Translations under genes and position numbers: made by a program
Part shown: positions 32,151 through 43,100 of the stretch, one piece after another
Layout of the letters: each line of letters begins with the position of its first letter
Position numbering within the stretch: position 1 is the stretch's first letter
Notes under the pieces: generated by a model
The model's input: the letters and a program-made list of their open reading frames with translations, nothing else
Databases searched by the model: none
Told to the model about the DNA's origin: nothing
Assembly: GCA_965644295.1 (NCBI GenBank)
Contig: CBFFRP010000124.1
Span: 1-64,000 of the forward strand
Length of the DNA: 64,000 bases
DNA from: Paraphysomonas bandaiensis
Taxonomy: Eukaryota > Chrysophyceae
Direction: 5' to 3'

Positions 32151-33553
32151 CGTCTTATTAGAATGTACGTACTACGCTTACAGAGAGTACCTATCAATCC
32201 AACGGTGTAATTCCACAACCCGCGGGCAGAGGCAGATGCATTCAGACCTTCTGATTCCATCCACTTCTCTGTATAATTACTGGCATTAACACGATTTTGA
32301 GCAGCTATTCTCCCAGCTTCAGAAGATGCATTTCGAATCCATTCGTCCTCCTGTTCATCACTTACTTCACCCTGTACGCTGCACTCCGGCATATTACCCA
32401 CATCAGGAGAACTCTCTTCAGTTGATGGAGTAGATAGGGCAGATGTATGCTGCCACATACCTTCACTAAGCCATTCGTTACCGGCTTGAACACATTGCAA
32501 AACACATGTTTCTCCATTACTACAAATCTCAGCAGCAACCCGCACAATGGAAGAATGCAACGAGCGCCTCATGGCTACTGTAAATTCCAACATAGAGAGG
32601 CTGCCTGTGTATATTTCGATATGCGGTGGGTGGTTAGGTTCAATAGGATAATTTTCTGCAAGAGTTATACTAACGCCTAGATTACCAGCCCAACCCTTTG
32701 GAGGAGGTGCAGAAGAATATCCAGGAGATAACAATACCCTACATGAAGCAGTGGGGTCACCTTTACTTGCAGGGGAAGTGTGGACCTCAAACTCTTCAGG
32801 TGAATATATACTACCAAGGACATCCATTTCCTCCGCTTGTAGATTCGCACATTCGTCAGAAACTACACCTTTTCGTTTTACATCAGGTACTTCAGATAGG
32901 GGTGGAGTTACATGTGTGGTAACAGGTGTGTCAGAGGCCATGCTAGAAATTTCATGCTGCATTTTTTCTAGGAAGGCGACGTATGAATTTAACATCACGG
33001 CACGTGTTGGTATGCAGTGCCCTTGTTCATGTTCAATTACTTCAGGACTGACAAACCTAGAAGCAAGTAGCGCAGAATTAGCTACTGGAATAACATTATC
33101 CTTTTGGCCCATCAGATGTAAACTCCGCACATTAGTTGGTACTTTACTGTTTCCAGAAGCATCAAGCAAATACGCAGGCGCATCTGGAGCACCACCAATA
33201 ATAACAAACTTGATTCCGGGAAATCGCTCGGGCATCGTGCAGAGCATAGCCGTCATTGTTCCGCCCATAGAAAACCCAAATATGCCCTCAAAAGGCCCCT
33301 CAGAGCGCCAAACGCCCTCTAAGTACTGTAACGATTGCTGCAGTGATTCCTCAACAATCTGATTTCCATCACGATAAAACCAAGTCCGCAAAGGCACTTC
33401 GTCGCCTGTCTTTAATTCGAGAAGATGAGGTGCATCCACTATAGTGAATTTAGCAACAGCTCGAGCCTTATGGGGCAACCGGCCAAGTCGAGTGCGCAGT
33501 ACTTCTGCCGATTGTTGTTTCCCATGCAGTGCCAGTATCTTCAGAGTCGACAT
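32132..33553 (-). CDS. FSH1-family serine hydrolase fused to an RWD domain
   Basis: Intronless, 473 aa. Residues 1 to ~200 are an FSH1-type alpha/beta hydrolase. The start KILALHGKQQSAEVLRTRLG has the family's LHG-x-x-Q-x-x-x oxyanion region. The nucleophile elbow is GFSMGG (Ser95), the acid is Asp152 in GQKDNVIP, and the base is His179 in EHEQGHCIPT. Residues ~235 to 375 are an RWD domain (LQAEEMDVLGSIY, LGVSITLAENYP, PPHIEI), a protein-binding fold found in GCN2 and E3 ligases. The triad is complete, so hydrolase activity is expected; the natural substrate of the FSH1 family is unsettled. The C-terminal end after WNYTVGLIGTL is not conserved-looking. Its stop lies within the start of the downstream GTPase ORF. 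Confidence 0.85.
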   Translation of the reverse strand: MSTLKILALHGKQQSAEVLRTRLGRLPHKARAVAKFTIVDAPHLLELKTGDEVPLRTWFYRDGNQIVEESLQQSLQYLEGVWRSEGPFEGIFGFSMGGTMTAMLCTMPERFPGIKFVIIGGAPDAPAYLLDASGNSKVPTNVRSLHLMGQKDNVIPVANSALLASRFVSPEVIEHEQGHCIPTRAVMLNSYVAFLEKMQHEISSMASDTPVTTHVTPPLSEVPDVKRKGVVSDECANLQAEEMDVLGSIYSPEEFEVHTSPASKGDPTASCRVLLSPGYSSAPPPKGWAGNLGVSITLAENYPIEPNHPPHIEIYTGSLSMLEFTVAMRRSLHSSIVRVAAEICSNGETCVLQCVQAGNEWLSEGMWQHTSALSTPSTEESSPDVGNMPECSVQGEVSDEQEDEWIRNASSEAGRIAAQNRVNASNYTEKWMESEGLNASASARGLWNYTVGLIGTLCKRSTYILIRRCICGW

Positions 33554-34141
33554 TGGGGAGTGATCTTGCTATATGACTGCGACTGCCCGACCTATCTGAC
33601 AGCGCGCCGTCCACTGCACCCGTACAGACTTCACAGTCATTTCTTGTATTTCGCTTGTACACTTCCTCACGGACACCGCACGGTACAGCAGTACAGTACA
33701 TACAATATACCGTATACAAGTCCACCAGGGGCGTCGCTCCGTGGTTTGCAAAAAAACTCCAGTTTTTTTCCACCGCCCTGCTAAAAAGTTGAGAAAAACT
33801 TTGTGTCCGGACTTTTGAATGCAAATCCACAATTTTTTATTCAAACCACGGATGCGCCTACCCAGATACAGGATAGTGGTAGAGTACACAGAATACAGTT
33901 CTGTAGCAACATTTCAAAGGTGTGCTGCTGGTGCTGGACGGCATGTTTTCACAGATATCAACAAAATTTCGTCTTTTCGGAGTTTAAGAACTCCAATTAG
34001 AGTGAGGATGGTTTCTGCTCCTGTAATTGCAGTCATGAGCAGGCAGCAGCAGTCGTCCACTCCGTTATACACTCCTCATATCACCATTTAAACTAGTTCG
34101 TAGTACATATACCACTGCCCCTATCAGTTGTCTGTATAATA
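33554..34141. other. Intergenic region between divergent genes
   Basis: Shared upstream region of FSH1-RWD (-) and the HAD gene (+). It includes the imperfect palindrome at 33726-33865; nothing else is recognised. Confidence 0.5.
33726..33865. repeat. Imperfect inverted repeat, possible MITE
   Basis: Left end CAGGGGCGTCGCTCCGTGG and right end CCACGGATGCGCCTACCCAG are inverted with ~75 to 80% match, followed by A-rich and T-rich inner parts. No target duplication was found, so the transposon origin is only suggested. Confidence 0.45.
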
Positions 34142-35091
34142 ATGTTTTCTCTTCGGGTTTTTGTGGCCGGCGTGTGTATGCTGTGCGGCGCCTTGGCTCA
34201 AACCTCAACTGTGTGTCCTGATTATGACAGTTCCAAAATTAAGTTGGTCACGTTCGACTGCTTCGCCGCTCTTATGCAGTGGGAGAGTAAGTATTCGCTC
34301 TTATGTCTCGGTAACAGTGTAACAGCATCAATACTGCAGACTCGATGTATGAATCTGTTGCAGAGGTGATGATGCCGCAATTAACACAGGATCAAGTCTA
34401 TACTTTAGTTCAGAAGTGGGAATCTGCCTACGGTAGCTACATGCAAAATGGTGGAACTGTCTTCGAAGAGGGTGTTACAGGGGCATTTCCATTTAGTTGG
34501 ATGGCTGCCACCTCACTGAAAGGTATTCCTCTTCTTACACTGTTGTTATTGTTTGAAAATATGGTTGTATAGACATTGGCAAAAGCATGGACATCACATT
34601 CACTCGCGATGAGTTTCACGAGCTGATGCTGTGTTGGGGGCGCCTACTTCCTTGGAATAATACTCAGGAGACCCTGGAGACACTTGTTGCAAACAACTTC
34701 ACTATTGCGATACTCTCCAACGGAGATACGCAAACACTGTCCAATGCAGCAACTGTTTTTAAACCTCCTGTAGAATTTTCGTACATATTCAGTTCGGATT
34801 TTCCTGTCGGTGCTTTCAAACCACAGAGTGCCATCTACTATCAGGTATTATCTTGACAATGTGGCGCGTCAGTACTCCCCGTTTCGACTGCACTTTTCTT
34901 GAATTGATATTTGTTCACCGTACAGTAACTAATCTATGTTGATATTTGAAGGTATTGGATCGTACTCAATTTAAGGTTGAGGAAGTTCTCCATGTCGCTG
35001 GTGGCGCCTCAGATGGAGGGGGTGCTAGGGATGCAGGTGAGGAATTGTCGTTTGAAATCTTACCATTTTCTCGAGGTAAGAGTGTAATATA
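34142..35091 (+). CDS. Secreted HAD-superfamily hydrolase (C-terminus unresolved)
   Basis: Exons 34142-34286, 34340-34522, 34573-34844 and 34952-35036 join in phase. The N-terminus MFSLRVFVAGVCMLCGALA is a signal peptide. Motif I is KLVTFDCFAALM, with the haloacid-dehalogenase nucleophile Asp followed by Cys where most members have Thr or Leu; the usual second Asp (D-x-D) is absent, as in dehalogenases. Motif II is IAILSNGD and motif III covers FKPQSAIYYQ. Motif IV is HVAGGASDGGGARDAG, where the usual acidic pair appears as SDGGGA. The end after ARDAG is uncertain: the next exon may add only KSVI, or a later exon near 35195 could supply a VYKNRW-like strand. It is likely an L-2-haloacid-dehalogenase-like protein; the substrate is unknown. 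Confidence 0.65.
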
Positions 35092-35586
35092 GGTCTTTTT
35101 TCGGCTGTACTACACTCTACTTCGTTTGCTGAGCCACAGACTCTTCAAAGCACTCAACCTTGCTTCGACCTACCTGACATAACGTACGTCCCAGGAATTC
35201 TTGGTCTATAAGAATCGTTGGAGAAATATATATTCTGGTGGTATCTAGAATGTGTTATTGATGCCAGTAGTTTTGAACGTAGTGGCATTTGAATGCAGCC
35301 AACTACGTTGCTGCATTATTACAGGTACTTACAAACGTAGTACCAGCGAGTTTTATAGTAAGAACCGTAATAAAGTATAAAGTGTGGAAAGTCGTGGTAG
35401 TGCTTCGTGGTTCATATGAGTATCGTTGTATGGGGATTGTAGTGCGTGTATATAGTTATATAAATACTCCCAAACACATCATAGCCACAATCACATGTAG
35501 GAAACAATATCTACGTACACCTGTTAGTAGATACAGAATACAAATTATCTCACATTTCTATAAACACTCCCCTTCACCATGTACAC
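35092..35586. other. Intergenic
   Basis: May hold the last exon of the HAD gene (around 35195-35250). No other feature seen. Confidence 0.4.
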
Positions 35587-35704
35587 CAGGGCCTGGTAAC
35601 CATTAATCGTAGCCCAGTTCATGGCAATTACAAATTACAATGCCACCCATGTAGTACGTCCCGGGAGTTATAATTTCATTATCATTAACGGTTACCAAGC
35701 CCTA
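35587..35704. mobile_element. hAT-type MITE, copy 2 (118 bp)
   Basis: Same family as 15181-15306, with ends CAGGGCCTGGTAACCATTAA and TTAACGGTTACCAAGCCCTA. A perfect 8-bp duplication ATGTACAC flanks it (35579-35586 and 35705-35712). The interior differs from copy 1. Confidence 0.9.
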
Positions 35705-35728
35705 ATGTACACATGTACACACTTCATA

Positions 35729-36120
35729 CCCTCAACAAAGTCGGGCTCGCACCTTTTCGTGGTGTTTTGGGAGATAAGTACCGGAGATATCTCTCCGGGA
35801 AACTAACGTGAGCCGCATATATAGCCAGCAGATAATGTTCTGCCCACTCATAGCCTAATGCTTGTGTGGTACAAGGGACACTATTAGTGTCACTTGTGTA
35901 GACGTCTTTGGGCCTTGACGAATAAACAGGTATCCGAGAATGGGCCCACCTCAAGGGCATTCGGGGTATTGAGCTGTCTACTGAAGTCAAGCATCCGGGC
36001 TGTTAACCTTAAGGGCAGAGAGCGAAAGTACTTTCACCTCGGTGCTTGCGGCGACTCACAAGCAGCCTCCGTAGCGCTAAATAGTAAGACATCAGAGTTA
36101 AGCACTAGATAGTCAAATTG
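35729..36120 (+). mobile_element. SINE-like copy S4
   Basis: Begins CCCTCAACAAAGTCGGGCTC and runs through the head into the shared tail (degenerate core ttcacctcggtgcttgcgg, then gtagcgctaaatagtaagac). The last part of the tail is diverged. It lies 17 bp from the target duplication of the MITE. Confidence 0.7.
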
Positions 36121-36590
36121 GTATTAACCAGACACTCACTACATACTTCATTAAGTATTCTTTCTAAATCTAAATGGAACACACCAATCGATTTATGATA
36201 GCTTACAAACTACTGTGTTAAAAGTTGTGTCTATTTTAACCTAACATAATAAATGCTGCAGATACTGTAGTGTACTCTTATCACTGAAGGTATTGTTATG
36301 ATATGAAAACTGCTACAGTGTGCTAATCAACAGCTATACATATTATTTAAGAAGTTGGAATGATAATGATACGTAAACTGGCTTGGTATATGATAGTAGC
36401 GTGTCCGCAACACTGCTACGAAATCTAGGAGGACACAGGCTAGTGTAACAATTAATTTGTTTAAATATGATAATTACAATCATTATTGGTAAATATTGCC
36501 AAGTAACTGGCTGTCATAATAATTTAGCTACTGATCATAGGAGTACAAACTCATTATCTGTTAGTTGTTAACATGTAGAAAAGATTGGAT
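36121..36590. other. Intergenic
   Basis: AT-rich, nothing recognised. Confidence 0.5.
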
Positions 36591-36598
36591 GTAAGTGC

Positions 36599-36694
36599 CA
36601 GGGCTAGGGAACAATATATTGCAATACTATTGCGAGCTACTTTAACAGAAACTATATTGATGGAATATTTTGCCGATCAATATATTGTTCCCTG
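36599..36694. mobile_element. hAT MITE derived from the 29384-30550 element (96 bp)
   Basis: Left end CAGGGCTAGGGAACAATATA. The interior ctactttaacagaaac and the right end caatatattgttccctg match the ends of the decayed hAT element. The flanks gtaagtgc / gtatgtgc (36591-36598, 36695-36702) agree at 7 of 8 bases. It looks like an internal-deletion derivative. Confidence 0.8.
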
Positions 36695-36795
36695 GTATGT
36701 GCTATGTGCACAGTTACTTTATCAGTATTAATTATTAATCATAAGTTTACACTTTAACTTCAGCACAAGGGTAGTAACATGTAAAATATCGTTGG

Positions 36796-38507
36796 ATAAT
36801 TCTCTGCCCTACGATGGCAAATACAGTCCAACATAAAGTTTCACCCTATTAACCAGCTCCAAGCCCAATGTCTCTATTGAGACCGTGGCTGAGTCACATC
36901 AGTGTGCCCAGGGCCTTTTACACTCCCTTACTGCTGCATTTTGTTGACCACCGCGCTTCCGACAAATTACCTGTCACACCATGTTGTACACGCTCCAAGC
37001 CCCCCTGCCTGGCCTTGCAACCTTCACCCTACTCAACTACTTCAGTTAAACCACGTGCCTGCACCAATGCAGCGCTGACCGCACCTATGTGCTATCCCCT
37101 CAGCAGACAACTTCGTCTCACCCATCGCTTTCTACGGCTACAACCTCTCAGAACATGGCTCGTGCGAGCAGGCTCACGAAAACGACCCCCATGGACCCCC
37201 TATGCAATCACTGAATACTCTCGATCCCTCTCAACTGTGCAACAGGGCTGCCTTCTGCCGCCCACTCAACCCAACCCAACATGGTTTGTCTGTGGTCCAT
37301 CCACCCAGCAGGCTACCCCCTCACCCTGTTCACCTATCACCCCCACAGCCCATCCATCTCATTGGATAGACACTGTATTCCGCATACGGTATACTCGACT
37401 ACTGTACTACTGTGTCCTACAGGATGTATACCATTCCGTGTATACCTCTACTGCTGTTGGACACATCACCATGTCCATGTACCTGTCTACCTGTACTGCT
37501 GGACACATCACCATGTCCATGTACCTGTCTACCTGTACTGTTGGACACATCACCAGCTCTCTCTCTCTGTCCAACACACTCATAACACCACTGCAGTGTC
37601 ATACACACACACAGTACACTCTACCTCCTCCTAGAAAACCCCCAGACAAACTATCTCCTCTCCCTTCGTCTCTGACACCTTGCCGTCATATTCCTTACAC
37701 ACACTCTCTATGCCTCAGTCTGTACCCCCCTGCACCAACACAGACACTAACAAGGGCAGCTGAGGACGTCCGAGTGTCTCCTCCAGACCATCATCATCAT
37801 CACGATCATCTCGTGCATAGGTCTATCAGAGTACTCGACCTCAGTGACTCTTGTTCTGTTGCGCAGTCTCACTCTCCTCAATCAGATGTTGCCTCTCTTG
37901 CACCATCACACTCCCTCTCGACTCCCTGTAGCTGGACACACCGGATGACCCTCACATCCCACCCCTGTACAGCTATACACCCTCTTGCATGTGTTCTCTA
38001 CCGCTGGCTAAGACAGCAAAAGAGCCGATTTCGACGCTTCTTCACAGTAGGCCATAACCTTTTGCAAGACCTTCATCCACATACCTCCGAGCCACTTGGA
38101 ACAATGCCTAAAGGAAGGCCACCAGATCGCCAATCTCAGAAGGGCATATTACTGTTTCCCCTAACTGCCATAAGGCTAATAAGTCAGTCCCCGTGAGGTA
38201 CATAAGGCTATCTATCATATAGCGAGTGGAGTCTCATCCCAAGAGGAGACCTCCAGATCACACGCGCCGGTGAGTCCCAGGACATACGATCATGGCGAGC
38301 CTCATAACACACACTAAGAACGGAAGTGGTTGCACCTTGGTGCTTGCGGCGACGCACAAGCAGCTTCTGTAGCGTTAAATAGTAGGATAAAAGAGTTTGT
38401 ATTGATTAGTTACGGGTAGTAGTCTAACTAGTATGACTAGCATTCTTCTAGCCACTAATTGGTGCAGGCTTTCAACGCCTATTGCTAAATAATCAGACAT
38501 TCAATAT
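36796..38507 (+). mobile_element. 1.7-kb retroelement, copy A, with 442-codon ORF
   Basis: 1712 bp, flanked by a 12-bp target duplication AAATATCGTTGG (36784-36795 and 38508-38519). It contains an open frame at 36868-38196 of 442 codons. That frame is rich in Ser, Thr, Pro and His, has a 2.5-fold repeat around GHITMSMYLSTCT, and shows no recognisable reverse transcriptase or transposase motif. The 3' ~300 bp carry the GCACCTTGGTGC core (38332-38343) and end ...gctaaataatcagacattca. Copy B duplicates have a different length (9-10 bp), and 5'-truncated relatives keep the same 3' end. This suggests target-primed reverse transcription. The element itself may be non-autonomous. Confidence 0.8.
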
Positions 38508-38722
38508 AAATATCGTTGGCAAACAGCAAACTGACCACCTCTACACTCTACAACGATCGCCGTAATCTTTATTCTGTATAGACATAATATTTTAATAATT
38601 CCTTTCTTGTAATTTGCTGCTAGTAAGTACGTAATACTACTCAGTATTAGCGTACATTATATCTTATGGAACCACCAATACTATAAGCTTGATATTCATC
38701 GTCCCAAAATGATTTTTATTGC

Positions 38723-39768
38723 TTACGTAACTTTACGAAAAACAAAAAAGCGTTCAAATCCTTTATCTCCGAATGCCTTTAACTTACACGTGTATGTAAG
38801 GGTCCACTTTCCACTTTCTAACAAGTCAAACAAAGTATCATTGGCATTAGCACCTCCCCTTCCTTCACCTACATATATAAACACATCGTTCTCCGGCGAT
38901 GCAGACACATAGGCTTCCAAACATTTGGTCGCCATATCTCCTGGGTCTGGGAAAACAATCATCAGGGCACGACCGTCAATTCCTCTAGATCTAGCAGGTA
39001 CAGTGCCTACACGCTTGAATACTCTTTCATCTCCTTTTTGGACATCTTTGTAGAAGTACTGAGTGGCTGCCGGATTATGCGAAGCATTTGGTAGGGGAAG
39101 GCTCGTCATCGAGTCAAACGCTCTTATATCTACTTTATGCTTGTCTACCAACTGCCTAGCCCATTGTCCATTTCCTAGAAAAAATATTACTGAAATTCAA
39201 TACATATTTGGACAAGATAATAGTGGTGTAGATGTATACCTGCCCCTAATTCAACAATTCCTTCTTTAGAACGTGCTATATCTGCTATGACTGTAAGTAC
39301 CTCGTCAGTGTATGTTGCACATCCATATTTTTCTAAGTGCGCTTGCCGATCCTGTACAGTCAAACCTTTCCCATAGACAATATCAGCAACGCTCGTCACA
39401 ATTTCATTGCGCTCTGACTCAGACATATCCTTCGTGTGTAAATCTTTTCGGTGCTTTACCAGCATCGATTGCAGCAATGTCTCATCTTCTTTGCGTTTGG
39501 CCAGGCCTTTTTTCAGAGACGGCCACAACATCATACCTTCATTCGAGGGTGAATTGGATTCATTTTTAAGATACTTTTGGAAATGCAATGAGTCCTCGTT
39601 GATAAAGAAACTTTGAATCCACGTTAAGTAGGAAGTATTGGGTTGCACTTGTTTAGCGGGCACAGAGCAAGGTGCATCTGCAGTGCAAGTGGACCACTGC
39701 TCCAACACACCCGAATATAATCCATAGCTTGCAGGGATAGATGACACTAAAAAACGTCTGGCAGACAT
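38723..39768 (-). CDS. SAM-dependent methyltransferase-like protein
   Basis: Two exons (39768-39240, 39174-38723), 326 aa, phases consistent. The start is the ATG of MSARRFLVSS; the frame stays open a little further but lacks another ATG. The N-terminal ~165 residues are helical and charged. The C-terminal half is a class I methyltransferase fold: IVELGAGNGQWAR (motif I), DIRAFDSM (post-I acidic residue), ALMIVFPDPGDMATKCLEAY (the PDPG block at motif IV) and DVFIYVGEGRGGANAND. The PDPG and VGEGRGGAN blocks mark a family of uncharacterised eukaryotic methyltransferases, so the substrate is unknown. It shares an upstream region with URB1 on the other strand. Confidence 0.75.
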
Positions 39769-40173
39769 TGCTGTATGATAAGTAGAACCCAAGCACACGA
39801 GAAGGTACTGTCTGATCGTCTGCTATATTGCTGTTGGAGGGTATCATCTGCTGGAAGCAAGTCTGGATGTGACCACCTCGACAGTTGCAAGAATACCGAT
39901 ACTACATACGATATACACTGGTGTATTATCCGTCTGATGCTGATGGTCACAAACCTCTGTGCCATATACAGCAGTGTCTACCTCCACATCTACAGCAGTA
40001 CACTGTATGCACCGGTGTCGGTGTGTGTGTACTGCTGTGGATGTGGAACAAGAATGACCATCTATCACTCTCTCTCTATATATATATATGTGTGTGTGTC
40101 TGCGTCCGGCCCATTCATAAATCTACACACAATTAATTAACCCAATATGTCCTCTTAAGCCACAGTTAACATA
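39769..40173. other. Bidirectional upstream region
   Basis: About 405 bp between the divergent methyltransferase and URB1 genes. It contains a short (TA)n/(TG)n run near 40077-40096. No defined promoter element was identified. Confidence 0.5.
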
Positions 40174-43100
40174 ATGAATTTAGCTAGATTTCAACTTGCT
40201 TTGAATCATGATGATCCGGATATTGTTGTTCGGGGTCTGTATGAGTTCCAGGAGCGGATTATAAAAGAACATGATGCAGTTGCAAGTTTCGGTTACAATG
40301 GACGGAGTTTGGAGAGCAATCAGAGTGGACCCAATCATCCTGTTGCTACAACAGGGCTTCTTAAAGAGTACATAGCCTCATCTCCTCAGTTGGAAGAACT
40401 GTTTGTGTTGTTTCAGCTTCCTGGAAGACACGACAACACCACACTTGTTCAGACACACACAAGTTGTTTATCGGCTATTTTGTTTTGTGCTCAATCTGAT
40501 GCAAAATGTTGTGACACAATCGTTGCACGTGTGCTCAGTGAGCAGTCGAAATGCATCCTCAACCAGTTGTCGATGAGTAGTTCAGCTGTTGTGCACTCAA
40601 CTCTGGGGTTGTTGCTAAATATGTGCCGTGCATCCGACCAAAATTGTCGCGATACATATAGTCGCCTCATAAACCACGCTACTGAATTCAATAGCCTACT
40701 TCAACGAGGCAAAGGAGTATCATATGAAGCAGTTGGAAAGAAAGTATACACTGATGCGAGATACCTCATAATTCTTATTGTTTTCTGTCTCCTCAAATCA
40801 TCTGATGTGCCAATGCAATCGGAACTACTAGCCCATCGTTCTTTGTATAGTCGAGTTATTAATGGTATACATAAGGATCCAGACTACACTAAACTAGTTA
40901 TTTGTTTATGTGTTTTGGATTTGCTTTCTTCTCCTTCCATTAGAGTGACTTTAAAAGCGGACCTTGTCGATACGAATTTTTTAACTAAATTGCTTGAGTT
41001 TCAAGAAACCGACGAAGAGTCTGGGATTTCGAACGAACTCATTTCATCTGTTCTCTCTGCGTACTCCTCCGCTCTTAGTCAAGCCGTTGGAGGAACTCGA
41101 AAAGGAGGCAGTGGTGGTGGGGATGTGCATGGTCGTATCACCATGTTTATAAAGCAATTGAAGCCTCACGTTTATTTATTCCATCGCGAGGTAAGATAAC
41201 ACCCACTCAATTTACACTAACTCTGATACATGTATATGTGTTTTGGGTTTACTGTATGAGTATTATTCATGTATGCGTGCGTTTATAGTACACTGAGTAA
41301 CTGGGACTCTGCTGCAGTTGCTGGCCCCTATTCTCAACTCTCGCCCTGCTTTGCTTTCCCGATGCTTCGCGGCTATTCCAACACAATGGGAGCACCCTAA
41401 ATTAACCTTATCATATATCACTTCTCTGTCCTATGTATGTCATTTGTTGGATACTGTTGATATTGATCCAGCACTGCGTTCTGCTGCAAGAAACCTGACA
41501 TCAAGTGCTAGCGACAGATTGGATTTGCGACACACAGATAAAATGGAGGGTCCTGTGAAAACCTTCGTTACTTCCTTGTGTCGCTCTCTGTTGCCTTCAG
41601 GTAGTAAGGTTTTCATGACAATTTATTGCTTCTGAACATTTTCGTATATTTCATATTTAGGAATGACGAAGCGTGATCTTAGTCGAATTCTTCAGCATAA
41701 AAGCCCTCTGGTTCAGCGCATGGGGCTCATCCTTTTTCTGCGTGTGATTCAACGTATCGAAAAGTGTCTTCGTGAAATTTCTCACCACACTGCGGTATTC
41801 AACTCCATTCAAGGGCATTTGCTCAGCTCCATTGCTGGAATATTACCGGACATACAACTTGTGTTTTCTCTGCGAAACAGGTGTATCTGTGCTTCATACG
41901 ATGTGTTGTGTATCTATTCAAATCACTAACTTCTGTAATGGTGCGTAGGTATATCAAAGTTTTCTTTGAAAATCAAGCATCCTCTATCTGTCAAGGGGGC
42001 GGTAAATTATCAACTTCCGTCAATGACGAAAATGGTGTTAGTACTTTAGATAGTGATGAACACCTCCAGGATCGCGGGGCGTACTTCTCCAAGTTGATTC
42101 TCATTATTCTAGAAAAAACGTTTAAAACTATTCCAATGTTGATTCCAACCCAATGCAATTATGATATTACGAGGCTTTTAGATGATATAGTGACTTGGGA
42201 TAGTGATAAATCATCCAGTGAATATTATACTTCAATTCAGGAAAAACTCTCTCCAGTTCACAATCCCTCAACAGCACAGCACACAGCAGATATTGTCGTG
42301 GGTACTTTGCGTGTGCTGCATGCTGCAACATTGGGTCATCACTGTAAGTGGTTCGGTCCACAAAGTGATAGTGTGAAGACTTTATCATCGGTAATAGTCT
42401 CACAGAAGTGGGATATCACAGTAAAGCGCACAGCATTGACCAAACTATTGTTGCTGTCTTGTCTTCCCAACGCCTATTCTGCTGCAGATATCGATGAGCA
42501 CTCTAAATACTGTACTGTAGAACCAGTTGACGTCTCTCGTATTACGGAGGCAGCCAATCTGCTTCTGTCTCATGTACTTACCCAATCGGAACTGTTCCAG
42601 GGGCACGGAGTAACTGATGTTGAGATGGTTGCGGAGCGCAGTGCATGGCTCTCTGTGATAAAAAGGTGCATTGCGTCGACCACATCACCCACGTCTCAGT
42701 TACATTTTAATTTCATTTTCATATATGAAATGCTATTAAAAATATCTTTTCACTGGAATATTGAACTTTGTTCGAAGGCATATAGGCTACTACTCGACTC
42801 AAGTGACGGCACGCAAGAAGTATACAGTCTGTATGCTCACAAGAAATGTGTTCCATTTTCACCAGTATTGTTTTCAGCCATTTTATTATGCTGTGGAGAT
42901 TTTGGCATATTCAGTACCCAGTTGCCAAACCATATTAATTCTCATCTTACAGCTCTGCACGCTGCAGATAACAAAGAGGCTATCTCATTCTTTGATAAAT
43001 ACTGCGTGCACTTTCGGCAGGAAGCAGAGTTTATGGTCTCCCAAGTGCTGCTTACTCTTTTGCCATGTACCCCTGTGTCTTCATCACTGCTGTATTCGGT

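Noticed and set aside
32132-32160. Spliced fusion of FSH1-RWD with the GTPase
   Set aside because: Candidate donors GTACTC and GTAAGC with the AG before ACGATG do not bring the frames together, and the only in-frame acceptor would leave a 19-nt intron.
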